From: an uncultured Lachnospiraceae bacterium | GTDB taxonomy: Bacteria > Bacillota > Clostridia > Lachnospirales > Lachnospiraceae | Reading direction: 5' to 3' | NCBI GenBank assembly: GCA_910587045.1 | Contig: CAJULG010000009.1 | Location: 1 to 44,244 of the forward strand | DNA: 44,244 nt | Made by a program: the position numbers and the translations under genes | Part shown: positions 1-7,688 of the stretch, in pieces | Layout of the letters: every line of letters begins with the position of its first letter | Numbering within the stretch: the stretch's first letter is position 1 | Notes under the pieces: generated by a model | Databases searched by the model: none | The model's input: the letters and a program-made list of their open reading frames with translations, nothing else | What the model was told of the DNA's origin: nothing

Positions 1-2
1 GC

Positions 3-701
3 AGCACCACCCTGATCACCGATGAAAGCGGACAGGTCATAAAGACCTTTGAATATAATCCATATGGAGAGCTTTTAGACGGAGAGATTGGGACATACCG
101 CTTCCTGTTCAACGGAGAATACGGAGTCGTCACCGATGCAAACGGTCTGTACTATATGCGGGCGAGGTACTATAACGTCGATATTAAACGCTTCATGAAC
201 CAGGACGTGATCGTGGGGAGCGTGGAGAACAGCCCGAGCCTGAACCGGTATGCTTATGTAGAAGGGAATCCGGTGAACTATCTCGATCCGTTTGGGTTGG
301 AGAAATTTATTGATACAACATTACTGCATGAATTGTTAAGTGACTGGGGTAATGATTTGATGTCGGTAAATATATTAGCAGTACTGGCTACGCTTCTTTA
401 TCCACCATCAATAGAACTTACATTACCATTATTATATGCGACTGGAATAATAGGTCAAATAATATCAGCCTTTGATATGATACTTTATGCTGTTGATTTT
501 ACTCAAGCAGATAGTTATGAGGAAAAGTTAGAAGCATTTTCGGGATTTATGTGGTCTTTAGCATCAGTACTTTTGAGTTATGTGAAATTTAATGATGAAG
601 CATTGGATTTTCTTTACAATGGGAGAGATCCGTTTGTTGAATTGATTAAATGGTTAACTGATTTACTCAAGAAAGATTTTATGGAGGAAAGGAATGAATA
701 G
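3..701 (+). CDS. RHS-repeat protein, C-terminal end with variable hydrophobic toxin-like tip (5' partial)
   Basis: The reading frame is open from base 3 and runs off the left edge, so only about 232 C-terminal residues are visible. Residues up to about base 300 are the classic RHS-associated core: YNPYGE, a YYMRARYYN box, RFMNQD, and NRYAYVEGNPVNYLDPFGL ending in the DPFGL junction. RHS proteins form a shell that encloses a C-terminal toxin, and this junction marks where the interchangeable tip begins. The tip is about 133 residues, AT-rich compared with the core, and carries hydrophobic stretches (for example around SVNILAVLATLLY and LPLLYATGIIGQIISA), then a more polar end finishing in FMEERNE. 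I recognise no nuclease or other catalytic motif. The hydrophobic tip suggests a membrane-acting effector, which is inference. The stop codon overlaps the start of the next gene by 8 bases. Core assignment is firm; toxin function is not proven. Confidence 0.9.
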   Translation, partial: STTLITDESGQVIKTFEYNPYGELLDGEIGTYRFLFNGEYGVVTDANGLYYMRARYYNVDIKRFMNQDVIVGSVENSPSLNRYAYVEGNPVNYLDPFGLEKFIDTTLLHELLSDWGNDLMSVNILAVLATLLYPPSIELTLPLLYATGIIGQIISAFDMILYAVDFTQADSYEEKLEAFSGFMWSLASVLLSYVKFNDEALDFLYNGRDPFVELIKWLTDLLKKDFMEERNE

Positions 702-1242
702 ATATTTTATTTTCAAGAAAAAAAGTATATTCCAAACATCTAATCGTTTATTTATAATTCATGCTTTTTTAATTAATTGTATATTAGTTGGTGTATTAAT
801 TGTATTATATATCCGAGATAAAAATGATATTTATGGGTTCTTTTTGTTTGGAATGGTTCTTGCAATTATGGGAGTGGCATTTATTATTGCTCTTATATTG
901 GCAATAAAAGATGCGAGAAATTATAATTACTTGTTGAAAGATGGGAAAATGGTAAAAGGAAGGATTATATCTAGCGGAATACCAAGTATCGCCGGAGTCA
1001 AGGTAAAGGCATCATATTTTGATAATGAGACTCAAAAAGAATATGTCTACGTTTCAGGAACACCAAAGTTGATGGAGCCGAATCGAATGCGATATTATGT
1101 TCGGACATATCCGGAAATAGATATATTGATTGATGAAAACAATAAGAAAAACGGAGTAATTTTGATTGATAAGTATTATATTGAAATGCAGAACGAACAT
1201 GGAGATGAGCCATATCAATTAAATAATATGTTTAAATATTGA
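694..1242 (+). CDS. Type A two-TM small membrane protein, putative immunity protein to the RHS tip
   Basis: 182 residues. Two predicted membrane helices (about residues 20-40 and 47-71) are followed by a polar domain with the motif YNYLLKDGKMVKGRI, then an Ala-Ser-Tyr-Phe-Asp strand, and a C-terminal IDENNKKNGVILIDKYY block. These blocks recur in four other genes and one remnant in this island, which defines the 'type A' class. The ATG lies 8 bases inside the end of the RHS gene, and the ribosome binding site (GGAGGAAAGG) sits in the toxin's last codons, so translation is probably coupled. That position is typical of a cognate immunity gene. The overall topology (two helices plus a small beta-rich domain with a GxVxG turn) resembles DUF3592-type proteins; this resemblance is from memory, not a search. 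Confidence 0.75.
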   Translation: MNRYFIFKKKSIFQTSNRLFIIHAFLINCILVGVLIVLYIRDKNDIYGFFLFGMVLAIMGVAFIIALILAIKDARNYNYLLKDGKMVKGRIISSGIPSIAGVKVKASYFDNETQKEYVYVSGTPKLMEPNRMRYYVRTYPEIDILIDENNKKNGVILIDKYYIEMQNEHGDEPYQLNNMFKY

Positions 1243-1326
1243 TCTAAATATAAGCTAATGGAAAAATCAGAAAGTACTCAACTTGATCGTAAGCATTATT
1301 TATAAAACGAAGGAAAAGGTGAAAAC

Positions 1327-1815
1327 ATGAAAATAAATAATATGAACGAATATGTTAACTGGTTTTTAATATGGGCGATCGGTTGTACAGGGTGTAACAT
1401 ATTTTTCTTCATTGTTCTGTATCAATTTGAGGAACTAAAAATGATACAAGCTGGATTACTGGGGTTGGCGGTATTATGGTGGATTATTTTTCTGCGTCTA
1501 TACATAAGGGATAGGGATACTTTATTAAATGCTCAAAAGATGGAAGGCGTAATTATCGGAGAGTCATTTCAGGTAGTATTTTTAGGGAAAAGTGAATTAA
1601 TTGTTCGCGCAAAGGTGATTTCTGATGATGGTCAGGTATTTCATTCATATACGGGCATTTATCTTTTGGATTTTATTAAGGCCCAAAAAGAAAAAATTCA
1701 CTTTCCCTGTACGATCATAAGAAATAAAAAAAGGAAGAAGTGCGCTATTATCTATTTTAGAGACGCAGTATATCATACGGAGCAGGGAATTATGAATAGT
1801 AAGATGAGAATGTGA
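1327..1815 (+). CDS. Type B two-TM small membrane protein of the immunity-like array
   Basis: 162 residues, preceded by an AAGGAAAAGGTG ribosome binding site. Two membrane helices (about residues 12-32 and 39-60) precede a basic soluble domain of about 95 residues that starts with the sequence MEGVIIGESF. It lacks the type A YNYLL block and the C-terminal GVILIDEYY block. Its soluble half is more like the 154-residue gene at 3321 and the C-terminal half of the gene at 4522, so I place it in a second class, 'type B', with lower certainty than the other two because the match is weaker. It sits in the same AT-rich run of same-strand genes, 84 bases after the first type A gene. No catalytic motif is visible. 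A role in immunity or in partnership with type A proteins is inference from position. Confidence 0.65.
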   Translation: MKINNMNEYVNWFLIWAIGCTGCNIFFFIVLYQFEELKMIQAGLLGLAVLWWIIFLRLYIRDRDTLLNAQKMEGVIIGESFQVVFLGKSELIVRAKVISDDGQVFHSYTGIYLLDFIKAQKEKIHFPCTIIRNKKRKKCAIIYFRDAVYHTEQGIMNSKMRM

Positions 1816-1908
1816 TCCATTGGTGAATTGTCGGATAGATTTGAGTTATGTGAATTTCAATATTGATAGTGGAAGGATTTTACAGATTGATATGGTGGAG
1901 GAAGAGTG

Positions 1909-2457
1909 ATGAATAATTTTTCAATGTTAAAAAGGAAGAATATATTTCAGGCATCCAATCGTAATTTCTTGATATCGTCATTCACTATTACTTGCATATT
2001 GATAGTAATGGTACTGATTTTGGTGATATATCTAAAAGAGAGCGAAGATATTTGGATATTTTTTTGGGGGACACTCCTGTTGGCCTGGGGGAGTGCTTTT
2101 ATTATTGCCATGATTATAGCAATTAAGGAAACAAGAAAATATAATTATTTGTTAAGATGTGGAAAGAGAGTTGAGGGAACAATTATTTCTTATTCAACTC
2201 ACATCCAGGATGGAGTTACGGTAAGGGCAGGATATTATGATGAAATAGCAGGCAGGGAATATGTATATGCATCAAAGTCGCCAACGGTAATTCTATTTAA
2301 TATGCGTTATTATGTACAAAAGGATCCATCTATTAATTTACTGATTGATGAAAAGGATATGAGAAATGGCGTGGTACTTATTGATGAATATTATAATGAA
2401 AAGCAGGAGAAATATGGAGATAAACCATATCATTTAGAAAAACTATTCAGACGATAA
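1909..2457 (+). CDS. Type A two-TM putative immunity protein, second copy
   Basis: 182 residues when started at the ATG at 1909. An in-frame GTG lies one codon upstream, but the GGAGG at 1897-1901 has the better spacing to 1909. It is the closest relative of the gene at 694: shared blocks include an N-terminal KKxIFQxSNR, YNYLLRCGKRVEGTI after the second helix, and IDEKDMRNGVVLIDEYYNE near the end, followed by a GDKPYHLEKLF tail that parallels GDEPYQLNNMF in the first copy. Two membrane helices occupy roughly residues 20-42 and 50-72. The similarity over the full length indicates duplication or import of a second immunity allele. Any toxin matching this copy is not next to it, so it may protect against tips carried by other strains. 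Confidence 0.72.
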   Translation: MNNFSMLKRKNIFQASNRNFLISSFTITCILIVMVLILVIYLKESEDIWIFFWGTLLLAWGSAFIIAMIIAIKETRKYNYLLRCGKRVEGTIISYSTHIQDGVTVRAGYYDEIAGREYVYASKSPTVILFNMRYYVQKDPSINLLIDEKDMRNGVVLIDEYYNEKQEKYGDKPYHLEKLFRR

Positions 2458-2579
2458 ATCAATGGTTATTTTGAATCGAATTGGAGAATGACAATATGAA
2501 AAGCAATAGAGATAGCTGCTAAAGGATTAATTGGTAACATTTATACAATGGAAATGGTTTAACCGCGCGGAGTAGATTT

Positions 2580-3137
2580 ATGCTATATGATGATTACAAA
2601 TATAAAAAAATATGGAATTCATATTATATTGTTCCTACAGTGATTTGGTTCTTTTTTACAGTGATTTTTACTTTGGCACTAATATACGAGCTTAGAATAG
2701 ATAGTTCTTTAAAATCAAGTATATTTATTCGGTTTTTAATAATTATAGGAGGATTATTTCTGCTTAACTTGATTTTATGTATAAGAGAAATAACACACTA
2801 TAATTATTTAATAGATAATGGAATCATTATTACAGGTAAAATACTTTCAGCAGGTACACATCTTCGTGGAACGAAAATGAAGGCTAGTTATATAGATGAA
2901 AGAACAAAACAGCAATACAAATGTATTACAACGACGACGTTCAGCATGGATCCAATAAGGTTACAACAATTCATTGAAAATTTTCCGGATGAAGCTAGAA
3001 TCATGGTGGATCCGAAAAATTATAGGAGAGCTGCTATATTAGTACACGATTATTGTACAAGGATGTTATCTGAACATGAAAAGGATAAATTAGCACAGCC
3101 GTCATTTATCAATAACCTATGCTCCAGATGCAAATGA
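2580..3137 (+). CDS. Type A two-TM putative immunity protein, third copy, with altered C-terminus
   Basis: 185 residues, with a GGAG at 2569-2572 upstream of the ATG. It carries the N-terminal YKKIWNS block, two helices (about residues 17-37 and 48-66), YNYLIDNGIIITGKI, and VDPKNYRRAAILVHDYC. It is nearest to the gene at 3893, sharing KKIWN, the SAGT turn, the TTFSMDPIRLQQFIE segment and a PSF near the end. After PSFINN the tail diverges into LCSRCK, and the DNA there becomes more GC-rich, running into an unrelated fragment at 3141-3203. This suggests that the 3' end of the gene was rebuilt by recombination. The preceding gap (2458-2579) carries a short open frame with no start. Confidence 0.7.
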   Translation: MLYDDYKYKKIWNSYYIVPTVIWFFFTVIFTLALIYELRIDSSLKSSIFIRFLIIIGGLFLLNLILCIREITHYNYLIDNGIIITGKILSAGTHLRGTKMKASYIDERTKQQYKCITTTTFSMDPIRLQQFIENFPDEARIMVDPKNYRRAAILVHDYCTRMLSEHEKDKLAQPSFINNLCSRCK

Positions 3138-3140
3138 TAA

Positions 3141-3203
3141 GGCGGCTGGAACCACAGCATGTTCCCGCTGTATAACCGCTATTATCTCTTTCACCAAAGT
3201 TGA
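3141..3203 (+). other. Possible 3' remnant of a displaced toxin tip or other gene
   Basis: A GC-richer patch inside an AT-rich island encodes, without a start codon, a peptide containing GWNHSMFPLYNRYYLF followed by a stop. The aromatic, protein-like composition and the composition change point to the tail of a lost gene. Displaced RHS tips are known to leave such remnants between immunity genes, but I do not recognise the family, so this is a weak call. Confidence 0.25.
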
Positions 3204-3320
3204 CGGGGAATAGCTGGAGAAAATGAGTATAATATTTGTGTTTTATGAATCAGGATATGGTTATGGAAAGTATTAAATCAATATTGAGTTTTTTGATAAA
3301 TACAAACAGAGGAATTATAT

Positions 3321-3785
3321 ATGAAAAAATTGTACGAATATGTTTCATTTGATATGGCAGTTTTATTTACTGTTCCAGGAATAATGTGTTTAATTGATGT
3401 CTTTCGAGAAGAAATGATGTTTGATATAGTAGTTTTGATTGTATGTTGTATAGCAGTGGTAAGCTGGCTGGTCTTTGCTGTTATTTATTGGAGAGTCCGA
3501 CGACTAAAAAAGAATCCCGTATATATTCATGGAGAATTAGTACCGGAATTAGTTCGTGTGATTCCATTTTTTCGAGAGTATATCATAAAGGCCACCATAA
3601 CACATTTTGATCCTCAAACAGGAAAAACAACGTTATATAAAGGAATTGCTATGGGTGTCTGGCGGCAATATCAGGCATTAAGAAACGGAGAACATATCCT
3701 GGTCAGAGTTGTTTATGATGAAAAGCATCCTCGTACATATCAGGTATTGCTTGAGGAAGCGTTAAAAAATGTAAATATACTTTGA
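3321..3785 (+). CDS. Type B two-TM small membrane protein of the immunity-like array
   Basis: 154 residues with an AGAGGAA ribosome binding site before the ATG. Two membrane helices (about residues 12-28 and 34-57) end in a basic RVRRLKKN stretch that should lie in the cytosol. The soluble domain has the features HFDPQTGKT, YKGIAM, LRNGEH, then VRVVYDEKHPRTYQVLLEEAL. The same order (FDP, KG, LRN, VKVKY, YTVYLDEVL) recurs in the second half of the gene at 4522, which defines the type B domain. The gene sits between two type A copies. Its function is unknown; it may be an immunity protein of a second class or an accessory to the type A proteins. Confidence 0.7.
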   Translation: MKKLYEYVSFDMAVLFTVPGIMCLIDVFREEMMFDIVVLIVCCIAVVSWLVFAVIYWRVRRLKKNPVYIHGELVPELVRVIPFFREYIIKATITHFDPQTGKTTLYKGIAMGVWRQYQALRNGEHILVRVVYDEKHPRTYQVLLEEALKNVNIL

Positions 3786-3892
3786 GAAAATATCATAATG
3801 GTAACGATAATCCCGATTATCCGTTATCTTATGTTGTGTGCCGGTAAAATAATTTACATAAACAGAAAACAATGCGACAGGGAGTAAATACT

Positions 3893-4471
3893 ATGTCCAG
3901 AAACTATTTTTCACATAAAAAAATATGGAATGCATCCAATCTTGTATTACTACTATTTTTTCTGGTATTTGCACTTCTTATTTTAGTAGTTTTGATCCAT
4001 TCCATCCATATTGGAGATTCAGCTGGTAATCTTACGATAGATATTGTCTATGAGTTAATCCTGTGGGGAGGCTTTTTCATGGCACTCATTTTTGCTGTTC
4101 GTGAGATATGGAAGTATAATTACTTAGTGGATAATGGGTTAATAGTAACAGGCAAAGTCGTTTCGGCAGGAACCAGGATCTTTAACACTACAATGGTCGC
4201 AGTCTATTTTGATGAAAAGACCCAGCGACAATATAAATATGTTACAGGTACCCAGTTCAGTATGGATGCAGTGAGATTACAACAATACATAGAAAGTTAT
4301 CCAGAGGGTGTTAAAATTATGATAGATCCCCGGAATTATAAAAGAGGAGTGATTCTGATCGAGGAGTATTGTGACAGGATGGCAGAAGAACATAAAGCAG
4401 AAACGCTGTCACTGCCATCGTTTTATCAACATTTTGCCGGTGATAACCCCCAAAAGAAAAGAAAACACTAG
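3893..4471 (+). CDS. Type A two-TM putative immunity protein, fourth copy
   Basis: 192 residues from the ATG at 3893; a longer reading from 3872 is possible, but GGGAG at 3880-3884 is spaced for 3893. The N-terminus NYFSHKKIWNASN resembles the other type A copies. Two helices (about residues 18-39 and 53-72) precede YNYLVDNGLIVTGKV, the TQFSMDAVRLQQYIE segment, and IDPRNYKRGVILIEEYC. It is closest to the gene at 2580, and its tail (PSFYQHFAGDN, then a Lys/Arg-rich end) probably shows the original form of the tail that the 2580 gene lost. The gap before it (3788-3847) holds another start-less open frame, with NDNPDYPLSYVV before the stop. Confidence 0.72.
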   Translation: MSRNYFSHKKIWNASNLVLLLFFLVFALLILVVLIHSIHIGDSAGNLTIDIVYELILWGGFFMALIFAVREIWKYNYLVDNGLIVTGKVVSAGTRIFNTTMVAVYFDEKTQRQYKYVTGTQFSMDAVRLQQYIESYPEGVKIMIDPRNYKRGVILIEEYCDRMAEEHKAETLSLPSFYQHFAGDNPQKKRKH

Positions 4472-4521
4472 AAGATTCAACCCTTACTGATATTTGCAGT
4501 AATAGAAAGAAGGTTGTAGAT

Positions 4522-5412
4522 ATGGAATTCACATATCAATTCTTATATCAATTAAGGCATAAGAAATGGTATCAGACAGAATTTTTTAACCCCTTAATAA
4601 TGCTATCGGGGTTATATATAATAGTAACAGGAATACTTTTTCTGATTCGTTTTGCCATTTGCTTTCGATATGATGGATTGGAAAAAGTAACCCTGATATG
4701 CATTGCTGGAGTTCTATGCTTATTACTGCTGCCGATCGGGATTGTATTTGGCTACGCTGTAAAAGAAAAAAATATATACAACAGAATACTGGACGATGGG
4801 AAAGTTATGGAAGGGAAAATAGAAGGATTTTTTAATTCCGGAAATGGATTCACATATCGCATAAGTCTGGAAGATCCGGAGACAGGAAAAAAGTATCATT
4901 ACAATCAGCTATGTAAGGATTTTCAAAATTCAAAACTTGCTTTAACTTATATGAAAGAAGATAAGAAGATTTATATTCTTGTGGATAAAAATAACTATAG
5001 AAAAGGCTATGTTTTTTATGATGAATATTTTTACAGGCAGAGTCAGAAAGGTTACTTTGAGAGAAAGGAACGATGGGATGGTTCCTTTCAGGCCCATCCT
5101 GTAGCAACTGAAAATATTAAGAAAGATTCCGATGAAATTATAGTAGAAGGAAGAGTGTTGAAAGATACATTACATGTAGATATTAGTTGTTATCACTCAT
5201 TTTTTGCAACATACGCATTGACCGTTGATGTAGCATATTTTGATCCGGAGGAAAGTAAAGTACATATTTTTAAAGGAAAATCAAACGTTGCATCCGCTGT
5301 ATACTTTAATTTACTTCGAAATAAGGAAGAGCTGAAGGTCAAAGTAAAGTATAATAAAGCAGATGAAAAGCAATATACAGTTTATTTGGATGAGGTATTG
5401 GAGAATCTATAG
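4522..5412 (+). CDS. Type A-type B fusion membrane protein of the immunity-like array
   Basis: 296 residues, about 100 longer than its neighbours. Residues 1 to about 180 follow the type A plan: two helices (about 27-47 and 55-77), then YNRILDDGKVMEGKI, and VDKNNYRKGYVFYDEYF. Residues from about 200 onwards match the soluble domain of the type B gene at 3321 (VEGRVL, FDPEESKVHIFKGKS, LLRNKEE, VKVKYNKADEKQYTVYLDEVLENL in order) without the type B membrane helices. So one protein joins the cytosolic domains of both classes. Fusion of two families that are also found as neighbours suggests that they act in the same complex. Translation start is supported by a GAAGG before the ATG. Confidence 0.75.
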   Translation: MEFTYQFLYQLRHKKWYQTEFFNPLIMLSGLYIIVTGILFLIRFAICFRYDGLEKVTLICIAGVLCLLLLPIGIVFGYAVKEKNIYNRILDDGKVMEGKIEGFFNSGNGFTYRISLEDPETGKKYHYNQLCKDFQNSKLALTYMKEDKKIYILVDKNNYRKGYVFYDEYFYRQSQKGYFERKERWDGSFQAHPVATENIKKDSDEIIVEGRVLKDTLHVDISCYHSFFATYALTVDVAYFDPEESKVHIFKGKSNVASAVYFNLLRNKEELKVKVKYNKADEKQYTVYLDEVLENL

Positions 5413-5417
5413 AATAC

Positions 5418-5657
5418 GTTGAGGAGCAAAAGAAAGGAAGAAGAGAGTATAATGACCTGATTGATACAGGTATAGTATTAAAGGCTAAGGTAAACCGGAT
5501 TGTAATTCAGAGCGTGCCAAATCATTTTTCGGCATATTATACAGTATTTAATGAACGAAAATATATAGAAGACCACCCATTTATTAATGTATTAGTAAGG
5601 AAGGATGATTATAAGAGGGGTTATATATTGATGAAGGAATATTTTGAAGAGCCTTGA
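5418..5657 (+). pseudogene. Decayed type A immunity-like gene (N-terminal half missing)
   Basis: Immediately after the fusion gene, an open frame without any start codon encodes YNDLIDTGIVLKAKVNRI and, about 45 residues later, RKDDYKRGYILMKEYFEE before a TGA. These match the two diagnostic type A blocks (YNYLLxxGxxVxGxI and xDxxNYxRGVILIxEYY), but the membrane helices are absent and the middle strand is shortened. The frame is blocked upstream by a TGA inside the preceding gene. I read it as the stump of a sixth type A copy, and as evidence of repeated recombination at the far end of the island. Confidence 0.7.
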
Positions 5658-5699
5658 CTGCTTGCTGTGAATTTCAGAATCCCCCCTGCAAACTCCATC

Positions 5700-5728
5700 T
5701 TGCCAACCAGGATGCACTATGATAGAAT
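5700..5728 (+). promoter_or_regulatory. Sigma-A type promoter of typA
   Basis: TTGCCA, a 17-base spacer ending in TGA (extended -10), then TAGAAT. It lies 56 bases before the typA ATG and after the immunity array, so typA is transcribed independently of the island. Confidence 0.65.
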
Positions 5729-5784
5729 GTTACACGTTGTAAAGCGGTAGAAATAAGCATTAATATAAAGAAAGAAGGCAATTT

Positions 5785-7623
5785 ATGAGAATCGCAAGAG
5801 AGGACATTCGGAATGTTGCAATTATTGCCCATGTAGATCATGGCAAGACAACGCTGGTAGACGAATTACTGAAGCAGAGTGGAGTATTCCGTGAAAATCA
5901 GGAGGTTGCAGAGCGCGTCATGGACTCCAATGACATAGAACGGGAACGGGGAATCACCATCCTTTCAAAGAATACTGCGGTTATGTACGGAGAGACCAAG
6001 ATCAATATTATCGACACGCCGGGACATGCAGATTTCGGCGGGGAGGTAGAACGTGTTCTCAAGATGGTCAATGGAGTAATACTGGTGGTAGATGCCTTTG
6101 AAGGAGCCATGCCCCAGACCAAATTTGTATTAAAGAAAGCACTGGAGCTGGATTTAAGTGTGATCGTATGCATCAATAAGATCGACCGTCCGGAGGCAAG
6201 GCCGGATGAAGTGGTCGATGAAGTATTAGAGCTTTTAATGGATCTGGATGCAAGCGAAGCGCAGTTAGACTGTCCGTTTATCTATGCATCCGCCAAGACG
6301 GGTATGGCAAGCTTGGAGCCGGATCAGCCGGGAACCGATATGAAGCCGCTGTTCGATGCCATCATCAACCATATTCCGGCGCCGGAAGGAGATCCGGAGG
6401 CTCCGACGCAGGTATTGATCAGTACCATTGATTATAATGAATATGTAGGACGGATCGGTGTAGGAAAGGTGGATAACGGATCCCTGAAGCTGAATCAGGA
6501 GGTAATGGTTGTTAACCACCACGATCCGGACAAGCACCAGAAGGTAAAGATCGGCAAGCTGTATGAATTCGACGGACTGAATAAGGTAGAGGTAAATGAG
6601 GCCGGGATTGGTGCCATCGTTGCGATTTCCGGGATTACAGACATCCATATCGGAGATACCCTCTGCTCGCCGGAGGCTCCGGCTCCGATTCCATTCCAGA
6701 AGATATCAGAGCCGACGATCTCCATGCACTTTCTGGTAAACGATTCTCCGTTGGCAGGAAAGGAAGGAAAGTTCGTAACCTCCCGTCACCTGCGCGACCG
6801 CCTGTTCCGGGAATTGAATACGGATGTCAGCCTGCGGGTAGAGGAAACCGATACCACAGAGGCATATAAGGTATCCGGAAGAGGAGAGCTTCATTTATCT
6901 GTCCTGATTGAGAATATGCGTCGGGAAGGCTTTGAATTTGCCGTCAGCAAGGCAGAGGTGATCTATAAGACAGATGAACGGGGGAAGAAGCTGGAACCGA
7001 TGGAGATCGCGGTTGTGGATGTGCCGGAGGAATTTTCCGGTACCGTTATCAATATGCTGACACAGCGGAAGGGAGAATTACAGGGGATGGCGCCGATGTC
7101 CGATGGCAATATCCGGCTGGAATTCAATATCCCGTCCCGCGGATTGATCGGTTTTCGCAGTGAATTCATGACCTCCACCAAAGGAACCGGTGTGATCAAC
7201 ACCGTATTCGATGGCTATGGACCGTATAAAGGAGATATACAGTACCGGAACCAGGGCTCCCTGATCGCTTACGAAAGCGGAACCAGTATCACCTACGGTC
7301 TGTTCAATGCACAGGAGCGCGGTACGCTCTTCATTGGAGCAGGAGAAGCAGTCTATGGCGGTATGGTGGTCGGACAGAATGCCAAGACGGATGATATTGA
7401 GGTCAACGTATGCAAGACCAAGCATCTGACCAATACCCGTTCCTCCGGCTCCGATGACGCCCTGAAATTAGTCCCCCCAAGACAGTTAAGTCTGGAGCAG
7501 GCATTAGAATTCATAGATACTGACGAATTATTAGAGATTACGCCAAAAAGTCTGCGGATACGAAAAAAGATATTAGATCCGACCCTGCGGATGCGGGCAA
7601 AGCGGAATTCGCAGGCAAAATAA
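5785..7623 (+). CDS. typA: TypA/BipA ribosome-associated translational GTPase
   Basis: 612 residues, the usual TypA length. The G domain shows G1 AHVDHGKTT (about residues 15-23), G2 RERGITI, G3 DTPGHADFGGEVERV, and G4 NKIDRP. The EF-G-like domains II, III and V follow, and the C-terminal domain carries the family's SRGLIGFRSEFMT and GTLFIGAGEAVYGGM blocks. TypA binds the 70S ribosome near the A site and helps 50S subunit biogenesis and stress or low-temperature growth. The ATG follows GAAAGAAGG. The gene has its own promoter and ends in a strong hairpin shared with the convergent hslO, so it appears monocistronic. Codon use and GC return to the chromosomal norm here, marking the right edge of the AT-rich island. 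Confidence 0.97.
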   Translation: MRIAREDIRNVAIIAHVDHGKTTLVDELLKQSGVFRENQEVAERVMDSNDIERERGITILSKNTAVMYGETKINIIDTPGHADFGGEVERVLKMVNGVILVVDAFEGAMPQTKFVLKKALELDLSVIVCINKIDRPEARPDEVVDEVLELLMDLDASEAQLDCPFIYASAKTGMASLEPDQPGTDMKPLFDAIINHIPAPEGDPEAPTQVLISTIDYNEYVGRIGVGKVDNGSLKLNQEVMVVNHHDPDKHQKVKIGKLYEFDGLNKVEVNEAGIGAIVAISGITDIHIGDTLCSPEAPAPIPFQKISEPTISMHFLVNDSPLAGKEGKFVTSRHLRDRLFRELNTDVSLRVEETDTTEAYKVSGRGELHLSVLIENMRREGFEFAVSKAEVIYKTDERGKKLEPMEIAVVDVPEEFSGTVINMLTQRKGELQGMAPMSDGNIRLEFNIPSRGLIGFRSEFMTSTKGTGVINTVFDGYGPYKGDIQYRNQGSLIAYESGTSITYGLFNAQERGTLFIGAGEAVYGGMVVGQNAKTDDIEVNVCKTKHLTNTRSSGSDDALKLVPPRQLSLEQALEFIDTDELLEITPKSLRIRKKILDPTLRMRAKRNSQAK

Positions 7624-7648
7624 AAGAAAGTTCATAGAATCCATTTTG

Positions 7649-7674
7649 AGCCCCCGCTGTTTGCAGCGGGGGCT
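7649..7674 (+). terminator. Bidirectional hairpin between typA and hslO
   Basis: A perfect 11-base-pair GC-rich stem (AGCCCCCGCTG with its complement) closes a TTTG loop 25 bases after the typA stop and 15 bases from the hslO stop. The following T tract is weak on the plus strand. It can serve both convergent transcripts. Confidence 0.75.
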
Positions 7675-7688
7675 TTGCGTTCTACATC

